This document shows positions 18,813-31,640 of a stretch of DNA of 64,000 nt, piece by piece. Within the stretch, counting starts at the first letter, position 1, and each line of letters opens with the position of its first letter. Location of the stretch: the NCBI RefSeq assembly GCF_963678635.1, contig NC_087067.1, forward strand, positions 28,656,495-28,720,494, in the 5' to 3' direction. A program made the position numbers and the translations under genes. Under the pieces are notes generated by a model that saw nothing but the letters and a program-made list of their open reading frames with translations, ran no database searches and was not told the DNA's origin. Origin of the DNA: Symsagittifera roscoffensis. Lineage: Eukaryota; Xenacoelomorpha; Acoela; Convolutidae.

Positions 18813-21800
18813 GCACTTCGCGAATTAACTCAATAATATTGTTTCACAGGTTTAAAAATTATTCAGAACAGCTCAGAAAAGGTACAAAACCAAAACATCG
18901 ATAAAAACAAGAATCAAAAAACTGTTCAACAACAAAATGCAGCCCCAAACATCTTATACATCAGAAACAAAAACATCTCGAAAAGAAAAAAAAATAGAGA
19001 AATGACAGAAAAGATTTTACGGCAGGATCAACAACAAACATCTGAACATAGGGAATCATCACGACTTAGAAGTAAGCCACGAAAAAATTATAAAATGTTC
19101 ATTCCACGATCTAAAACATTAAAGAAAAGTGAATTTTAAAAACACCTTTAATTTTAATCAGTATCACGATTCTTTTCAATCGTTTTGTATTCTCACATTT
19201 TCGTAATAACATGCTGAAAACACATTTGGACATTTCTAGTTCAAAATCAGCAAATAGAATTCACCTCCTTATTGACTCCAACACAACTTTATTAGCCGAT
19301 AGATACTAATCTCCAGGCATATCTATAACTATAACTTTAAGACCCCCAGATAAAAATCAAGCAACCTGCTAAAAACTGACAACCAATTTAAACACTAATT
19401 CAAAATTACAATCCTCCCCTATCAAATAATTCAAAGATCAACAATATTTTCCCAATCAAAGTAAACTTTCAAGTTTTCCCAGACCTCAAAAAACCTCCAA
19501 CTATAACCAACAAATTAGCGTAAAGAGCAAAAGTTACATGATCACTTGGCCTAAAGTACAAATATTTTCAAGATACCCTCAATTATCCACTAAATGAAAA
19601 CAAAACTATTAAGACCTCCCGAACACCATAAAATAACCCCCTCAACAATATTTGACAAAAACCAACCCACTTGTCAAAAAATCAATAAAAATTTCAACCA
19701 CACTTGAATTTAGCCCCAAAAAATAAAAAAAAGATTCGGCGAAACGAATCATTTCTTAAATGCTTCTCTCCATAAGAGTCAATAACCTTAAACAAGTAAT
19801 TTCAAATCTTTTCATAAAATTTTTTAATCTTCTTAAATTTTCTGAAATCTTTTCAGCTAAAACTTTTGAAACTCTAGTAAATCTTTTCATAAATTTTTGC
19901 ATCCTTTCTATGTTCCCTATTCAAAATATAATTCCAACATTCCAAAATTCTTGATCACCTACACAGGTACGATAGTTTTAATTCTATTTAAACGTTTCGA
20001 ACTAGCTTTAGTAGAACTGATATTTTTCTACTATTCATAAGTTTTCTTACTTTTCTAACAATCCTAATCATGTAAATGTGCTGATGTATAAGAAAGGCAA
20101 TCATCACATTCGTCTTAGCAACCATCCTTTTAATTCTTTTCAATGAAGAATACTATAGCAAACAAAAAATTTCCCTATGAAAATTTGAAAACTCAAATAC
20201 TATTTCAAGATTGCAAATCAACCACCACCACACCAGCCCCCACGAATAACTTCTCAAGAAAATCCAATAACACCTACAACTGCCCAAAACCCCCAATCAT
20301 CAACACGCAATTCTTTTTAAGATAAAACATACACTTTTGAAGAAAGTTACGCACGATTATCTGAGCCATTGAAAACCAGTTGTTTGCCATCCATGACCTT
20401 TAAGCGAACCACATACGAACCGACATATAATCTATATCCCTTACAACAAGATCTTAATCGAGTAAAACTTATTAGTTAAAACCAAAATACACTTGAAATA
20501 AATAGACAAGTCATACATCCAAGACGAAACAGAAACTTTCAAACCTCCAGAGTTCATTTTAATGTTCCAATCATTTTTATATAGTCATTTCAATCACTGA
20601 CACTAGCTCCCTCAGATCTTTCTTGTAGTACACTACCAGAAAATCCCACACTTGCTTCAAAACAAAGAATTTCAAATATTCCATCAGATTATTAAGGTTC
20701 AACTCCCACATCAGAACAAATTAGAGAAAACCCTCTTAACCTCCCAGAATCCACCGGACGCCCACTATAGTGGACATCACACTCATACACTCAAGGTGAA
20801 CCAAATATAGTAAAGGAAACAATAGATATTTCATCTGATACAACATCATCAACCCTACCAGAAACACTTTCCCTTCCATCAACACCTTCAATAAGTCAAA
20901 AATCACCAACACTTTTTCCCCTAAATTTTCCAACCAATCTTGACAACAGATACCAAGAAGAATCATTCATCAATACCCCCCTACGATTCGATTGGAATGC
21001 AACACCTTCAAAAAATCAAATATCACCTTTTTCCCCTTAATTTTCTCCTTAATTTCTCAACAAATCTTAACGCCAGATACCAAGCACAATCATTGACAAA
21101 TAACGCCTACGATCAGACTGGAATACTTTCGTGGTACCTCTCCCATTCTTTGGACAACATTAAGAAAGTAGTCGAATTCACAATTGGGCACTAAATAGCT
21201 TACAATATAGAAAAGATATTCACAAAGATATTCAAGAACATAACATCCAAATACTTCAACAAAATAGTCTCACATTAAAGTTAGAAATTACAGTAAGACT
21301 TAACAACAATGTTCAACACCCCTTTCCCCTAAGCCCGCCAAATATAACAGTTCAATCATTACCTCCCCCATTTATAACAACTGAAATCATATATAAAGAC
21401 GTTAGATATACCAAAAAGACAATTGGACACTTTAATTTTTATAACCTATAGTCAGGACTATCATACACATGTATCTTCTGAACAGCTTTACATTCCAACA
21501 CCTTCTTTTTCGAATAATTTTCGAAGAGAATCAAAATCCATCTACTCGCACAAGACCTCATGATTTATTACTAACACACTACGATTGTGAAAAAACTGAA
21601 TAAAAACACTACACAAATATGATATAAATCAAGTAACACAATGCGAATCCGAACCACAAGCTATTGAAACTATAAACATAATAGCTACTTTACGCTCAAA
21701 AGCCCGAGCAACAACACTTACGGGCTATAAATTCACAGCGACCTATTCCGAAACGAAAGTACCTTGTTCACAAGTCTCAAATTGAAATAAAAACCGACTT

Positions 21801-23776
21801 GATCACGAATCTTTCTAGGAGAGTAACATAGAAAGACTTTTACAACTAAAACCCGAAGATTGTAAAAATGACCTACTCAGATTAAATTTAACAAAAAAAA
21901 ATCAAACAGAAAAATAGTAAACTTTCAAGTTTTCACTGACTCCGCCCACCAAACAGAACTTGAAAGATACCAAGGACATAATAAATTAGACGATAAATAC
22001 CCATAAAATGGCGAACACGGAAGATTAAGTTAAGACCTTCACGACAAACATTGGATACCACACATTGGAATAAATATTCCTTCAAACTGCAAAGCCTATA
22101 CAAAAAATAAAGGATACCAATAAATAAAGGTTTTTGATTGGAAAATACAACTTGAAAAAGTACAACTCACGCGAGATTTAAATGATAACACAAAAATTTA
22201 CAATAATCTACCGAGGAGTCAGACTATCTTGCAAAAATAGCCAAGGCTACTGTGATCCTACAACAAAGATACTGAGCAACAATTAACTGGTTAGCCGAAT
22301 ACACTTGTACGACATTTCAAGTAGCAAAAATACACGCTAGAATGATGAAATTTCATCAAAAATATTTTATCGAAACAATAATGTTTGAAAATGTCAACCC
22401 AAATCAAATAAGACAGAAAATTACCAAATTTAGAAACATATAGAAAATAAACTAACACGTTTTCAAATCTATCAAGTAACAGAATTTGCATGTAAATATA
22501 GAAATCCACTCTATAAATATATTCCGAAATACTTGTCAAATACGAACAAGGTTTCGATATGAACATTGGAAAAACAATATGGAATCCCCACGCAACACAT
22601 CATCCTCTAAATGAGGGAACCTCATACATCCCAGTAAACCTTCTCAGAAACGCAGGAAACACTCGTAGAAAAATAAAACCACAAGACACGGAGAGTAAAT
22701 GACTACAAGAACTATCACTAACGAACAATACATATTTCGGCGCAATTCATTATGACATCCACTTAGACATGAAATTAGACTACACAATTATTATCAGAAT
22801 ATTTCAAGAAATGTCACTTTCCTAATTAGAATCATTACATCAACTATGTGAACTACAAAGAACGCAGGTTTTACAATCACTAGCACTAGCAGTCTGAAAA
22901 ATATCCTACGCAGGATATTTATATCCGGAAATAGATCAAATTTCCTTGATTATGATGGAAATATCTTAAGGTTTTATACTTGCACCAAAAAATATCACCA
23001 TTATATGTTTTTGAAGATAAACGATGTTATAAAAGAATCCCGATATTCTATAAAAATAAAGTACATTTTGTTGTTACACCTTCAAGATGAACATGTTTTT
23101 GGGATACAGCAGTCACATGTGGTACAGAAAATAGCCACAAGGTTGTACAATTAAATGCCGACGAAGAAAAATACTATCTACCTACACCATACCCCACATT
23201 AATGAAACCATTAGAAAAGTTTTCACACGAAAATATTCGAGCTATTGCTCGCAATACAAAGATCGTTCTACAATCGATAGGAATATACTCTAAATCAGAT
23301 CTACAACATCAAACTCGTACACAACATTTACAAGAACTACTAACACAAATGGACACTATACAACGACAATCAATAGATAAAATTTTTTGGAAACTTGCAG
23401 AAACCGCAGGCTTTTCAGACATTTACACACAATATTTCAGCGGATATTTTAAAGATATTAAGGACTATGTATATTTAATAGGCGAAAACTATAGACCACA
23501 AGAGATTTCACAAATAAACTTTTTTAGCTTTGTAACTTTGAAAAACGAAATTCTTGGCTTTCTAGGATGGCCCTAATATATCTTAGAAAGATTGGCTATA
23601 TTATACGCAATGTTTCACTCTATTGGATTTCTTTTCTCATTATCAAAAAAAATCTGTAACACCTGCGCAATACATACACAAGTAAACCGACAAGTGAGCG
23701 TAGCACGCATACTATTTGCAGGACTTTTTGGAATTTTTTCTGTATCAATAAATAAAATTTTTTCAGACGCACAAAT
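18813..23776 (+). pseudogene. Env-position remnants of element B
   Basis: Nearly 5 kb downstream of integrase has no intact gene. A Ser/Thr/Pro-rich piece is seen near 20800-20960. Two better preserved frames lie at the end: 23202-23576, helical with a conserved-looking FFSFVTLKNEILGFLGWP, and 23592-23822, with hydrophobic segments AILYAMFHSIGFLFSL and ILFAGLFGIFSV. Position and late hydrophobic segments fit an envelope-like membrane protein, but I cannot assign a family. The last codons of the second frame run into element A copy 2. Confidence 0.4.
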
Positions 23777-25815
23777 TCCCATGGTTTTGTCTGAGGCAAC
23801 CCATCGAGATCCACCAACCTGAGCGTGGTAGCGGAGCTGAACTGCTCTTGCTCTGCCAATAACCAGTCCACGCCCGGTATCCGGTACAACCTCGACACCG
23901 TGGGGCCATTTTCCTTCATCAATCTTCTAGCGTCTGATCGACATGTTCATATTCAATATCGCTAACAGCTCAGCCTTGTATTGTACCCACAGTCTGGACG
24001 GTTCTAGGGATTGCTCCTTGCTCTGTTTCTGCCAGTCAAACTGGTTGTAGCCAGGTAGTCAGTCGCCCTGAATTCTTCTTCTATCTCCTCGACTTTTGTC
24101 TGAAAGGCATCGTTGATCCATCGCAGTTCCTGTAGGGTGTTAAAAGGTATGCGATCTCTGGTGACGCTCAAGGTGTTCTCCAGATCTATGAGTCGTAACT
24201 CGTCTGGATTGCTCCTGACCAGATTACGGATTATTTCATTCCATCGGTTCACGTTGCCATTCATGAAGTCAGCCACTGGCGGGCCCAGTTCCGGATTCTG
24301 TGGGATCGCCCACAATACTACGAGCCCCTGCTTATATTTTTGTTTCACTTCGCTCAAAAGGCAAACCAACAAGGTTCCCACCTGCTCTCTGGAGCAATTG
24401 GAGTCCTTGAGATGTCGTCCAGTTGAGATGTCGTCTACTTTGTCCAGTTGATCTACGTTCTGGAACTCCATCATTTTGATCGCTTGGGCCACGGAGACTA
24501 CTTCAAATAATAGAACAAATGTCTGACCATTCACGAAGATCTCGTTCAGTTCCCTCAACAAGCTGTCCCCTACAATCAGACGACGACTCCCTGAAAAAAT
24601 TGCCTGATTGCTGATGGCAGGGTTCCAGCTCATCCCGTTCAGGCAGGCTCGAGGGTGCTCCGCGGCCACTTGTGAAAAGTAGTTGTGGACCACAAGAATT
24701 TGCCTGAACTAAAAAAAAACACGAGACTTCAAGGTACGAGACTACCTCGAAATCTCGTGGTTTTTTTACATCAGGCAGTTTCTTGCGGTCCACAACTTCT
24801 TTTTACAAGTGGCCACGTGTCGGGCTCGCTGGCACAATCACCTGTGGTGCTCGCTCTGAAATGCTTAAAAAGCGATTTGTGCGTTGGGAAGGGAAGACCC
24901 TGCCCAGTGTTCGTCCGCTGTTTCTGTTGATTTCGTTCATCGCCACTCTGGCCATTTGTTCAAACGATTCTTGGAAATGAGGAGCCATATAGGGGTCTGA
25001 GAGGTTGAGTATAGTGTTCCTAGACCTCAATGCAGTCTGCGATGCCTGCGGAGGGGCCACGGCCTCCCTGGAAATGCACAGGTCCTGTGCTTTCATCCTG
25101 GATTGCGCGTTCTTGGACCCACCCGAGTTCCTTGTCGCTAGGACCGCTGGTGACATCCGACACAACTTCACCATGTACAACTCCTTCACATGCCTTATTT
25201 CTCATCCTTGAAGGTTATCTGCAACTCGTCATGTCTCTTCTTCCACTCGTCTCGTTCCTGGGCTTCTGTCTTAATTTTTTCCAGGTTGGCATGCAACTAC
25301 TGTCAATCTCTCTCCTTCTTGTCCAAGGCCACAATTGTTTCCGAAGTCTGGATCTCCATCTCGTTCATTTTGAATTTATTGGATGGAGGAGCTGCTGTTG
25401 GGGAATCGGCCGAATGCGATGGGCCCAGCCCATCACGCGATCTTTTTCCTCCAATAGGAGGCTGCGCAGGCATTAGAGGTAGGGACATCTCCCATAACCG
25501 GTAATCTTTTTGCTCGCGTAGCCCTGGCTCACGAGCTAAGTCGTGACCAGACTTTTCTCCTCGTCACCATCTCATGAGCATAATTCGGCCTCTCTCGGCG
25601 GTCTCGGACTCGCAGAATGCCAATATCAAAACTACTTTCATGGGACGGTCCCCACGGCCTTCTGTTCCCCTTGCATTGAGGAGCTCGACTGTGAACATCA
25701 CCAGCAACGGATTCTTTATTGCGAAGTGACAGTCCTCCAAATGTTGATACTCCTTGTCTAGAGTCATTCCTAGGCTCGCATAGATAAAAACCATGAAGTC
25801 GTTGGTATTGCTCAT
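23777..25815 (-). pseudogene. ORF4 of copy 2 with fuller SGNH-like domain
   Basis: Start at 25815 (MSNTNDFM), preceded by AAGAAG as in copy 1. The N-terminal domain is readable to 25564, the basic and coiled-coil parts at 25488-25303 and 25189-24803 in shifted frames, and the SGNH-like region at 24693-24004. The latter shows LIVGDSLLREL (block I) and continues past the point where copy 1 is cut: a strand QGLVVLWAIP, helices around NRWNEIIRNLVRSNPDEL, LRLIDLENTL, and a C-terminal helix. A further piece (23922-23780) ends IPGVDWLLAEQEQF. The block III Asn region is damaged (LDKVDDIS). Copy 2 therefore supplies the family's C-terminal half. Confidence 0.62.
24664..24814. repeat. Snap-back inverted repeat inside ORF4
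   Basis: Arms 24664-24736 and 24743-24814 are near-perfect reverse complements (about 72 nt each with roughly ten differences) separated by a 6-nt loop. Both arms include GGCCACTTGT and AGTTGTGGACC. Copy 1 lacks this structure at the equivalent point (about 12215-12240). It probably arose by template switching during reverse transcription or by fold-back repair. Confidence 0.8.
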
Positions 25816-26338
25816 CTTCTTTCGTGTCAGTCGTTTTCTTTCAATTTTAAGTATTTCGATTGAAGATATCAATAAACAAATGTTTTGATCCATCATGATC
25901 CAAACAAAAACAAGTCACAAATTAAAAACATTACGAGCTATTTCATCTCCACAATAAAACGTCATTCATATCTTTTAAAAGCAGTCAATTGAAAATCTTT
26001 TTTCGTTCTTAGTTTAAAATCTAGCACCAAGGTAGATCGTCCACCTGCGATCTTGTAAAGGTAATACAATTGAACGCAGTCACCTTTCACATGTGGAATA
26101 ATCCAGTCCGCAAATACATAATCATCACATACTCATTAACACAGAATAACACAAAAAGTCAATACCATACCTCATTACTACTACACAGAAAAGTGTTACC
26201 TAATAATTATCCTAAGTCCGAATCCTAATGCTTAACAATTAAACATAATAAAAACTATTAGCACTAAATACAGCTCTGGCCTATGCTCAGATAAAACTTT
26301 TTTAGGTAAGTAAACCTCTACGTCTGTTTCCGAAATTG
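25816..26338 (-). other. ORF3-ORF4 spacer of copy 2
   Basis: This is the counterpart of 10660-11124 in copy 1. The palindromic segment around AGGTAGATCGTCCACCT near 26030-26052 is kept with one change. The rest is AT-rich and decayed, and no gene is seen. Confidence 0.45.
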
Positions 26339-27840
26339 TTACATGTACAAGGACATATAGCTCTCTCAGATGCAATTATACCCTATTGGAATCATAGACC
26401 GGAAAGGAGATCGAGGTCACTCCTCTCTCAGCTAGGAAGTCCACGAGTCGAGTCGCAAACTCTCGGGAATTCACGTGTTGTCTGTCAGTGGCCTTAGTTA
26501 CCAAAAAACACAAGTATTTTCCTGGTACTTGTGATGCTACAGTGGGCAGCGCTATCATCCCTACCACACCAGGCCTCTTTTTCAACTAAAACTCGGTGTT
26601 CTTGTACTCTCTCTTAAAGTCGGCCGCTAGTGCTGTTTTAAAACTTTCAACTGCGGTTATCGCTATAGCGCACGTACGTTCCGTCGGTATGAAACCATTG
26701 TCTGTGGCAATAACTTTGTTGAGTAGTGATTCGGTAGATCAAATATAGTTCAAAAATTTTTTCGAAAGAGCGGTTCCTCATAGTTTTTCCTGGTACTCGT
26801 GATGCTACAGTGGGCAGCGCTATCATCCCTACCACACCAGGCCTCTTTTTCAACTGAAGCTCGGTGTTCTTGTACTCTCTCTTAAAGTCGGCCGCTAGTG
26901 CTGTTTTAAAACTTTCATCTGCGGTTATCGCTATAGCGCACGTACGTTCCGTCGGTATGAAACCATTGTCTGTGGCAATAACTTTGTTGAGTAGTGATTC
27001 GGTAGATCAAATATAGTTCAAAAATTTTTTCGAAAGAGCGGTTCCTCATAGTTTTTGCCCTCAGTTTCCAGTTCTTCTTTATCCCTACCAATTTTAATGT
27101 TTTGATCGCAAGATTTTTGGTGTGAGTGAGTCCTACCCCCAGTCGCCGGACAAAAATATCCATCGACATCCCCATCAATCGCCCAAAATCGAGCAGATCG
27201 AGATTGGTTTCAGGAACACGTAAGGGACCATCTGGAGCGACACAGTTGGACGCGGCTTTAATGTGATGCTAGTCTGATCGACATCCTGAATCGTCAGGAT
27301 TGTCGCCATGAGATCTACAGGTAGATCATGGAGCCATTCGAACACTCACAAGTTTGCCAACTCTTTATCATGCATCTGTTCCAGCTCAGGTTTGAATTCC
27401 ACCTCCGATTCTGAATGATCGTCGATCCAGTCCTTGTCTGTATCGTTGATCAGGTCGATCTCCTGTGACACCACTACTTCGCCCAGACCCACTATCGAGT
27501 AAGCCACGTCTCTGAAAACAATTCTGTCTACGACAAAGTCTACACCATACGGGTTGTATTTCTTTTTAATCCTTCCCAGCCTGCCCTGGCGCGTCTCCAT
27601 GGTGGAGGGAATGTCAGGCTCTACTCATTTATCAGATTGGGTCTGATCTGGACACTCCCAGTCCTCTTCGGCATAAGATAGCGTTTCATCATCAACCTCC
27701 ACTCGCTCGGTTAACTCCAGGTCAAGTGGCAGATCACAGTCAACTATCACCTCATTCCCGTCGTTTTTGTCGCGTTTGCCTCTCTCATTTACCTCGCAGA
27801 CCGGGTGCTCGATCAATAAAAACAACCAGCCTGGTGCACT
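26339..27840 (-). pseudogene. ORF3 (macro domain) remnant, copy 2
   Basis: The acidic N-terminus is readable at 27825-27625 and 27600-27346 and the middle at 27178-26915. The macro-domain core (RPGVVGMIALP, KYLCFLVTKATDR, FLAERGVTSISFPVYDSN) lies at 26585-26376. A 271-bp tandem duplication repeats the region with GVVGMIALPTVAS (26520-26790 and 26791-27056). Stops and frameshifts make it non-coding now, but the domain core is still clear and supports the ORF3 assignment. Confidence 0.65.
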
Positions 27841-30800
27841 TCAGTTATTTGAAATGGACCACGCCTTTTTTTCAGCAAGTTTTTGCATCCCGTTGAAGGA
27901 ACCAACTCCTGGAACAACCTACATAGTCCTCAACCGAGTAGGCTTTTGAATCAGCGCTCCTCTTGTCAAACCTCCTTTTCTGCCTGACTTGGGTCAGCTG
28001 CAAGTTCCACCTGCACCGATCATTGAGTTCTGATCTGATTACGCACGTAAGTTTGCGACGCTGTTCCCCTTCCTTCGCACTCAGGTTAGAAGAACGTTAA
28101 CGGGAGTGCTTTCTCGTGACCTGGTAACATCATGGCTTTTTCCCTGGGGGAGTTTTCGATGATATTGTAAGCGCCCATTACCTACGGCAAGTGCTTATCC
28201 CAGTGGAAACTAGTGTAATATTTTGTCTTTCGACCAGGCCATTCGTTTGTGTATGATAAGTGGTCGAGTGGGTATGTGCCACTTGCGACCTTTTCATTAA
28301 ATCCTTTGTGAGATTTCTGAGGTTTTCTTCGTGGGGTTGTCTGACTGACTTGAATGTGATCGGGCAACTGTTTCTTGCTATTCAAACATTTATCAAATAA
28401 TCACACTTATCCTCCGCTGATGCTATTATGCAGAGAGCTGCCTCTGCGTATTTCGTGAAAAGATAAGTCATTATCAGCACTTGGTTATAGCTCGTGGCCG
28501 TCATGCATAATTTCTTATGACTGACTTGTACCACCTCATTGAATCCTGATAACTCTACAGATTGCAGGGGAAATCTCAACTTCCTGGGATCTTTCGCTTG
28601 CTGACATGACAACATTCAGAAATCAATTTCTCACAGGGAATTTTCAAGCCAGGCCATTCAAACCGCTTTTGTATCCGTTTATAGATCTTATCCATGCCCT
28701 GATGGCCCATCTAGTTTTATGAACGGAACAGTAGTTCAATTTGATACAGCTGTGGTAGCACTATCGAATTTGTAACGGAATTTTTCTTCTTCTTCGCGCT
28801 AACAGGCTACAAACCGTCTTTGTTCAAGCATAACAAATCCTTTTTCATTATATAAGATTACTTTGTCTTCGTTTAAATCACCTTTGTAAGGTGCCTCCTT
28901 TTCTATCCATCTATTTGAATTGCTCGTCATCCTACTGTTTCGTTGAGCCCTTAAAAGGTCCGAAAGTCGGTACCTGGCTTCACGATATGTTTTCATCACA
29001 TTTGGATGTCCGCTCCTTATCTCCGGAGCATGGGCATCGTCCATCATTTTACATATCATATCTTTGTCAAAGGTGTCGCTTCTTGCTCTATGGGTTCCAG
29101 ATTGGTATGGACGACCGTAGCATGCGGTAGTGATCTAGTTGGATACTTCGACACTGCTTAGAACTCAAGTTCATCTGCGGCATAGTCAACTACCGTTCCC
29201 TCTTCGTCGGAGGTATACCGGTCCCTGTCTGGGTCTTGATGCATTTCTCTAACCAACCCGCGCTGTTTCCATTCCACTAGCAAGGAATGAATCGCAATCT
29301 CCGAGACGTCGGAATTTGAGGTAGTCTCCGACACATTTTCCCAAGACTGAGACTCTGACCCGTCAGTCGAGCTGGTGGAGTCTGCATTGCCGCCATGTGA
29401 TTTGTTCCTGATGTTTCTCGTTTCCCGGGACGAAACTTTGTCCCTTCGTCGTTTTAACGTGGACTCCCCGGACAATGTTTCATCTCCGGATGAACAGTCC
29501 GACCACGGCTCGTATTCTTCCCTCACATCAGTGAACTGAAACCCTCTTGCCACGCTGGATTTTAATTTAACACAAACCTCTTGAGTGGTTTGACTACCGG
29601 TTGCTTGTTGATGTTCCACAAACGAAGTACTCAAAAGGACAATTTTCGCTATCGAGTTCACTAGCTGGTTGACTATCGATCGGCAATCCAGATCAACGTC
29701 CCGACTACGGATGGCTAGCGGTCTCTTCTCCCTTCTTTCAGTGATGGTCAAGCTCTACATGGTCTCCATTCATGCATGATCATGCCTTTCAACTTCTCTG
29801 TCAAGAAGGTCATGGAGTTTTCGCATGACCTCCGGTGCTACTTTCACCGTCTTATTTAACAGTGCTATGCTGTTGATGCCTAGCCTGGTATGTTTTTTCT
29901 GCACCAGGTTTGAGCGAACTAGCAAATCCAATGGAACCAGATCACCCTTTGCCGACACGTTTATCTCAGCAGCTCTTTCCACAGGAAAATCTGGGTGTCC
30001 TGGTATTGGATGCCCAGACTTATCAAGTCATCTGGTGAGTGGCAGCTTGTTATAGGTGTCTTCATCCAGAAAAAAAAACCATCCCTAATTTCTGCCTGGT
30101 TAGCTTGCTTCTCTTCTAATCTTTCTAATAGCTCAAAGATCTCCGTCTTCTTGCTGAGGCTGTCGGCTTTCGGTTGCTTGTCACGTGTTTGAGGCTCTAT
30201 AATCATGTGATAGCAATCCAGACGCGCAATCCAGCGACAGATATGGCTTTGGTTCATCGAATAAGTCTTTAGCCAGGCAGGAGCTCGATGGATGGTACGC
30301 GCGCAACTTGAATGGAGCACTCCCTAAGTAGGCTCTGTACTTTACAACAAAGTTAATCACTGCGACTATCTCCGCTTTCAAGGAACCATATTTCATTTCA
30401 GTGTCGCTTTGGACTTTACTCCAATAGGCTATTGGTCGGAGAGCAGTCGGTCCGGTCCACTCTTGTTCATGGCGAAGTGCGCCCGACATCGCAGCTACTG
30501 ATTTGTCTGTGTCTAGCAAAAAGATATTTTTCTCTGTCGGTATACCAAGGACCGGGGCCTCGCAAAGTTCGAGCTTGATGTTCTCAAAAGAGACCTGAAC
30601 CTCGTCAATCACTACATCATCAACGAAACACATTACGCGGTTATCATAATTTTTAGTCACATCCGTGAGTGTCTGGGCCATCAATCGTTGAAATGTAGCT
30701 TTCGCATTGCCTATTCCAGACGGCATCTTTTTCCACTGGAACAGTCTCAGCTCGCACGCAAAGCCCGTTTTCTCTCGATCCTGTTTTCTGAGGGGCACTT

Positions 30801-31640
30801 GCCAGAATGCAGAGCCCAAGTCCAAGGTCGTGAATAATGTTGCGTCTCCCAATTTGGAGAGGCTCTCATCGATGTCGGGAATTGGGTATTCGTCCTTTAT
30901 CGTTACCGCGTTCAATTAAGAGAAATCACAACAAAGTCTAAGTTGCCACCTTTGTTTTTAGCCATGACTACGCCATAAGCCCATTGGGACATCGACGGTT
31001 CAATCATGAGGTATTCCAAAAACATCTCAATTCCTTTCCTGCTTGCTTCCGACTTATGTTGGGTCTTTCTCCTAGCTCCCTCCCTGTGAGTTACCGAACC
31101 CTCTTCTATCTCTATCTCATGTTCTACAAATTTGCAGAAAATTTTGTCAGCCTTATGCTTCGAAAAAACTACTCAACACTTCTCTAAGACAGTCTAATTC
31201 CTTTTCGGAGATTTTGCCTATTAGGTGTTCCATCTCAGGTAAGACTGGTTTATTTGCTCTTAATCCAGCGTCTGTCGGTCTCTCAGGGGAAACTGGACAC
31301 CCTATCGGATTATTACAGCCATGAAAATTACCTTTTTAAAAGACTTCAATTCATTGAATAACTTCAGTATACAATCTTGGTTAGCATGTAATGGGCACTC
31401 CGTTACTTTAAACTTCTTTCCTCTTTGTAGCGTCAGCGTTGTTGCCTGTGAGTTAAACAACACTCACACAGTCCATTCTGAGTGAGTGAGAAGCTTCTTC
31501 CTAAAAAAGCTGAGCTCTCACTGTTTGGTTTGGGGACTTGACACATATGTCTGTTGTTACTAATGTGCCAGTCGGTCATATTTGGAAGTTTGACCTTGAG
31601 GAACATGAGATACGTTGTTTTGGAGTGGAATTCAATTTTT
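27841..31640 (-). pseudogene. pol: Pol remnant of element A copy 2
   Basis: Homology to copy 1 pol runs from the protease-RT linker (near 31640) to integrase. The RT palm reads from 30915 (NAVTIKDEYPIP, LDLGSAFW) to FVDDVVI near 30620 and then jumps to a segment just before RNase H, a deletion of roughly 350 nt. RNase H (LLDTDKSVAAMS near 30510) and the long spacer with the ES-rich repeat (29751-29158) follow. The integrase zinc finger and core (CQQAKDPRKLRFPL near 28610) are shifted and broken. The C-terminal end is fused by deletion to ORF3 near 27850. Confidence 0.75.

Larger units (their letters stand above)
12484..23776 (+). mobile_element. Decayed Ty3-type element B, LTR-less
   Basis: An AT-rich, heavily mutated retroelement on the plus strand, very different in base composition from element A. 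Remnants in order: capsid-like gag (12520-12840), Asn/Ser/Arg-rich region (13260-13760), protease (DSGA at 14291), RT (YLDD at 16273), RNase H, integrase (17640-18812) and about 5 kb of remnants in env position. No LTRs are visible at either end. It starts inside gag, directly after the break in ORF4 of element A copy 1, and ends directly before the 3' end of inverted copy 2. Both junctions contain the 7-mer CACAAAT (12484-12490 and 23770-23776). Confidence 0.75.
23777..31640 (-). mobile_element. Retroelement A, copy 2 (inverted, decayed)
   Basis: Read on the minus strand: truncated pol (31640 down to about 27850), ORF3 remnant (about 27840-26340), hairpin spacer, ORF4 (25815 down to about 23780). 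Gag, protease and all upstream parts are missing; homology to copy 1 starts near the protease-RT linker of pol. Internal damage includes a deletion in RT, a deletion fusing pol and ORF3, a 271-bp tandem duplication in ORF3 and an inverted snap-back in ORF4. The order pol-ORF3-ORF4 matches copy 1. Confidence 0.8.

Noticed and set aside
12484-23776. CACAAAT as a true target-site duplication of element B
   Set aside because: The two flanks are different parts of oppositely oriented copies of A, so no empty site can be reconstructed; 7 bp also differs from the usual 4-6 bp of LTR elements. Kept only as an observation.
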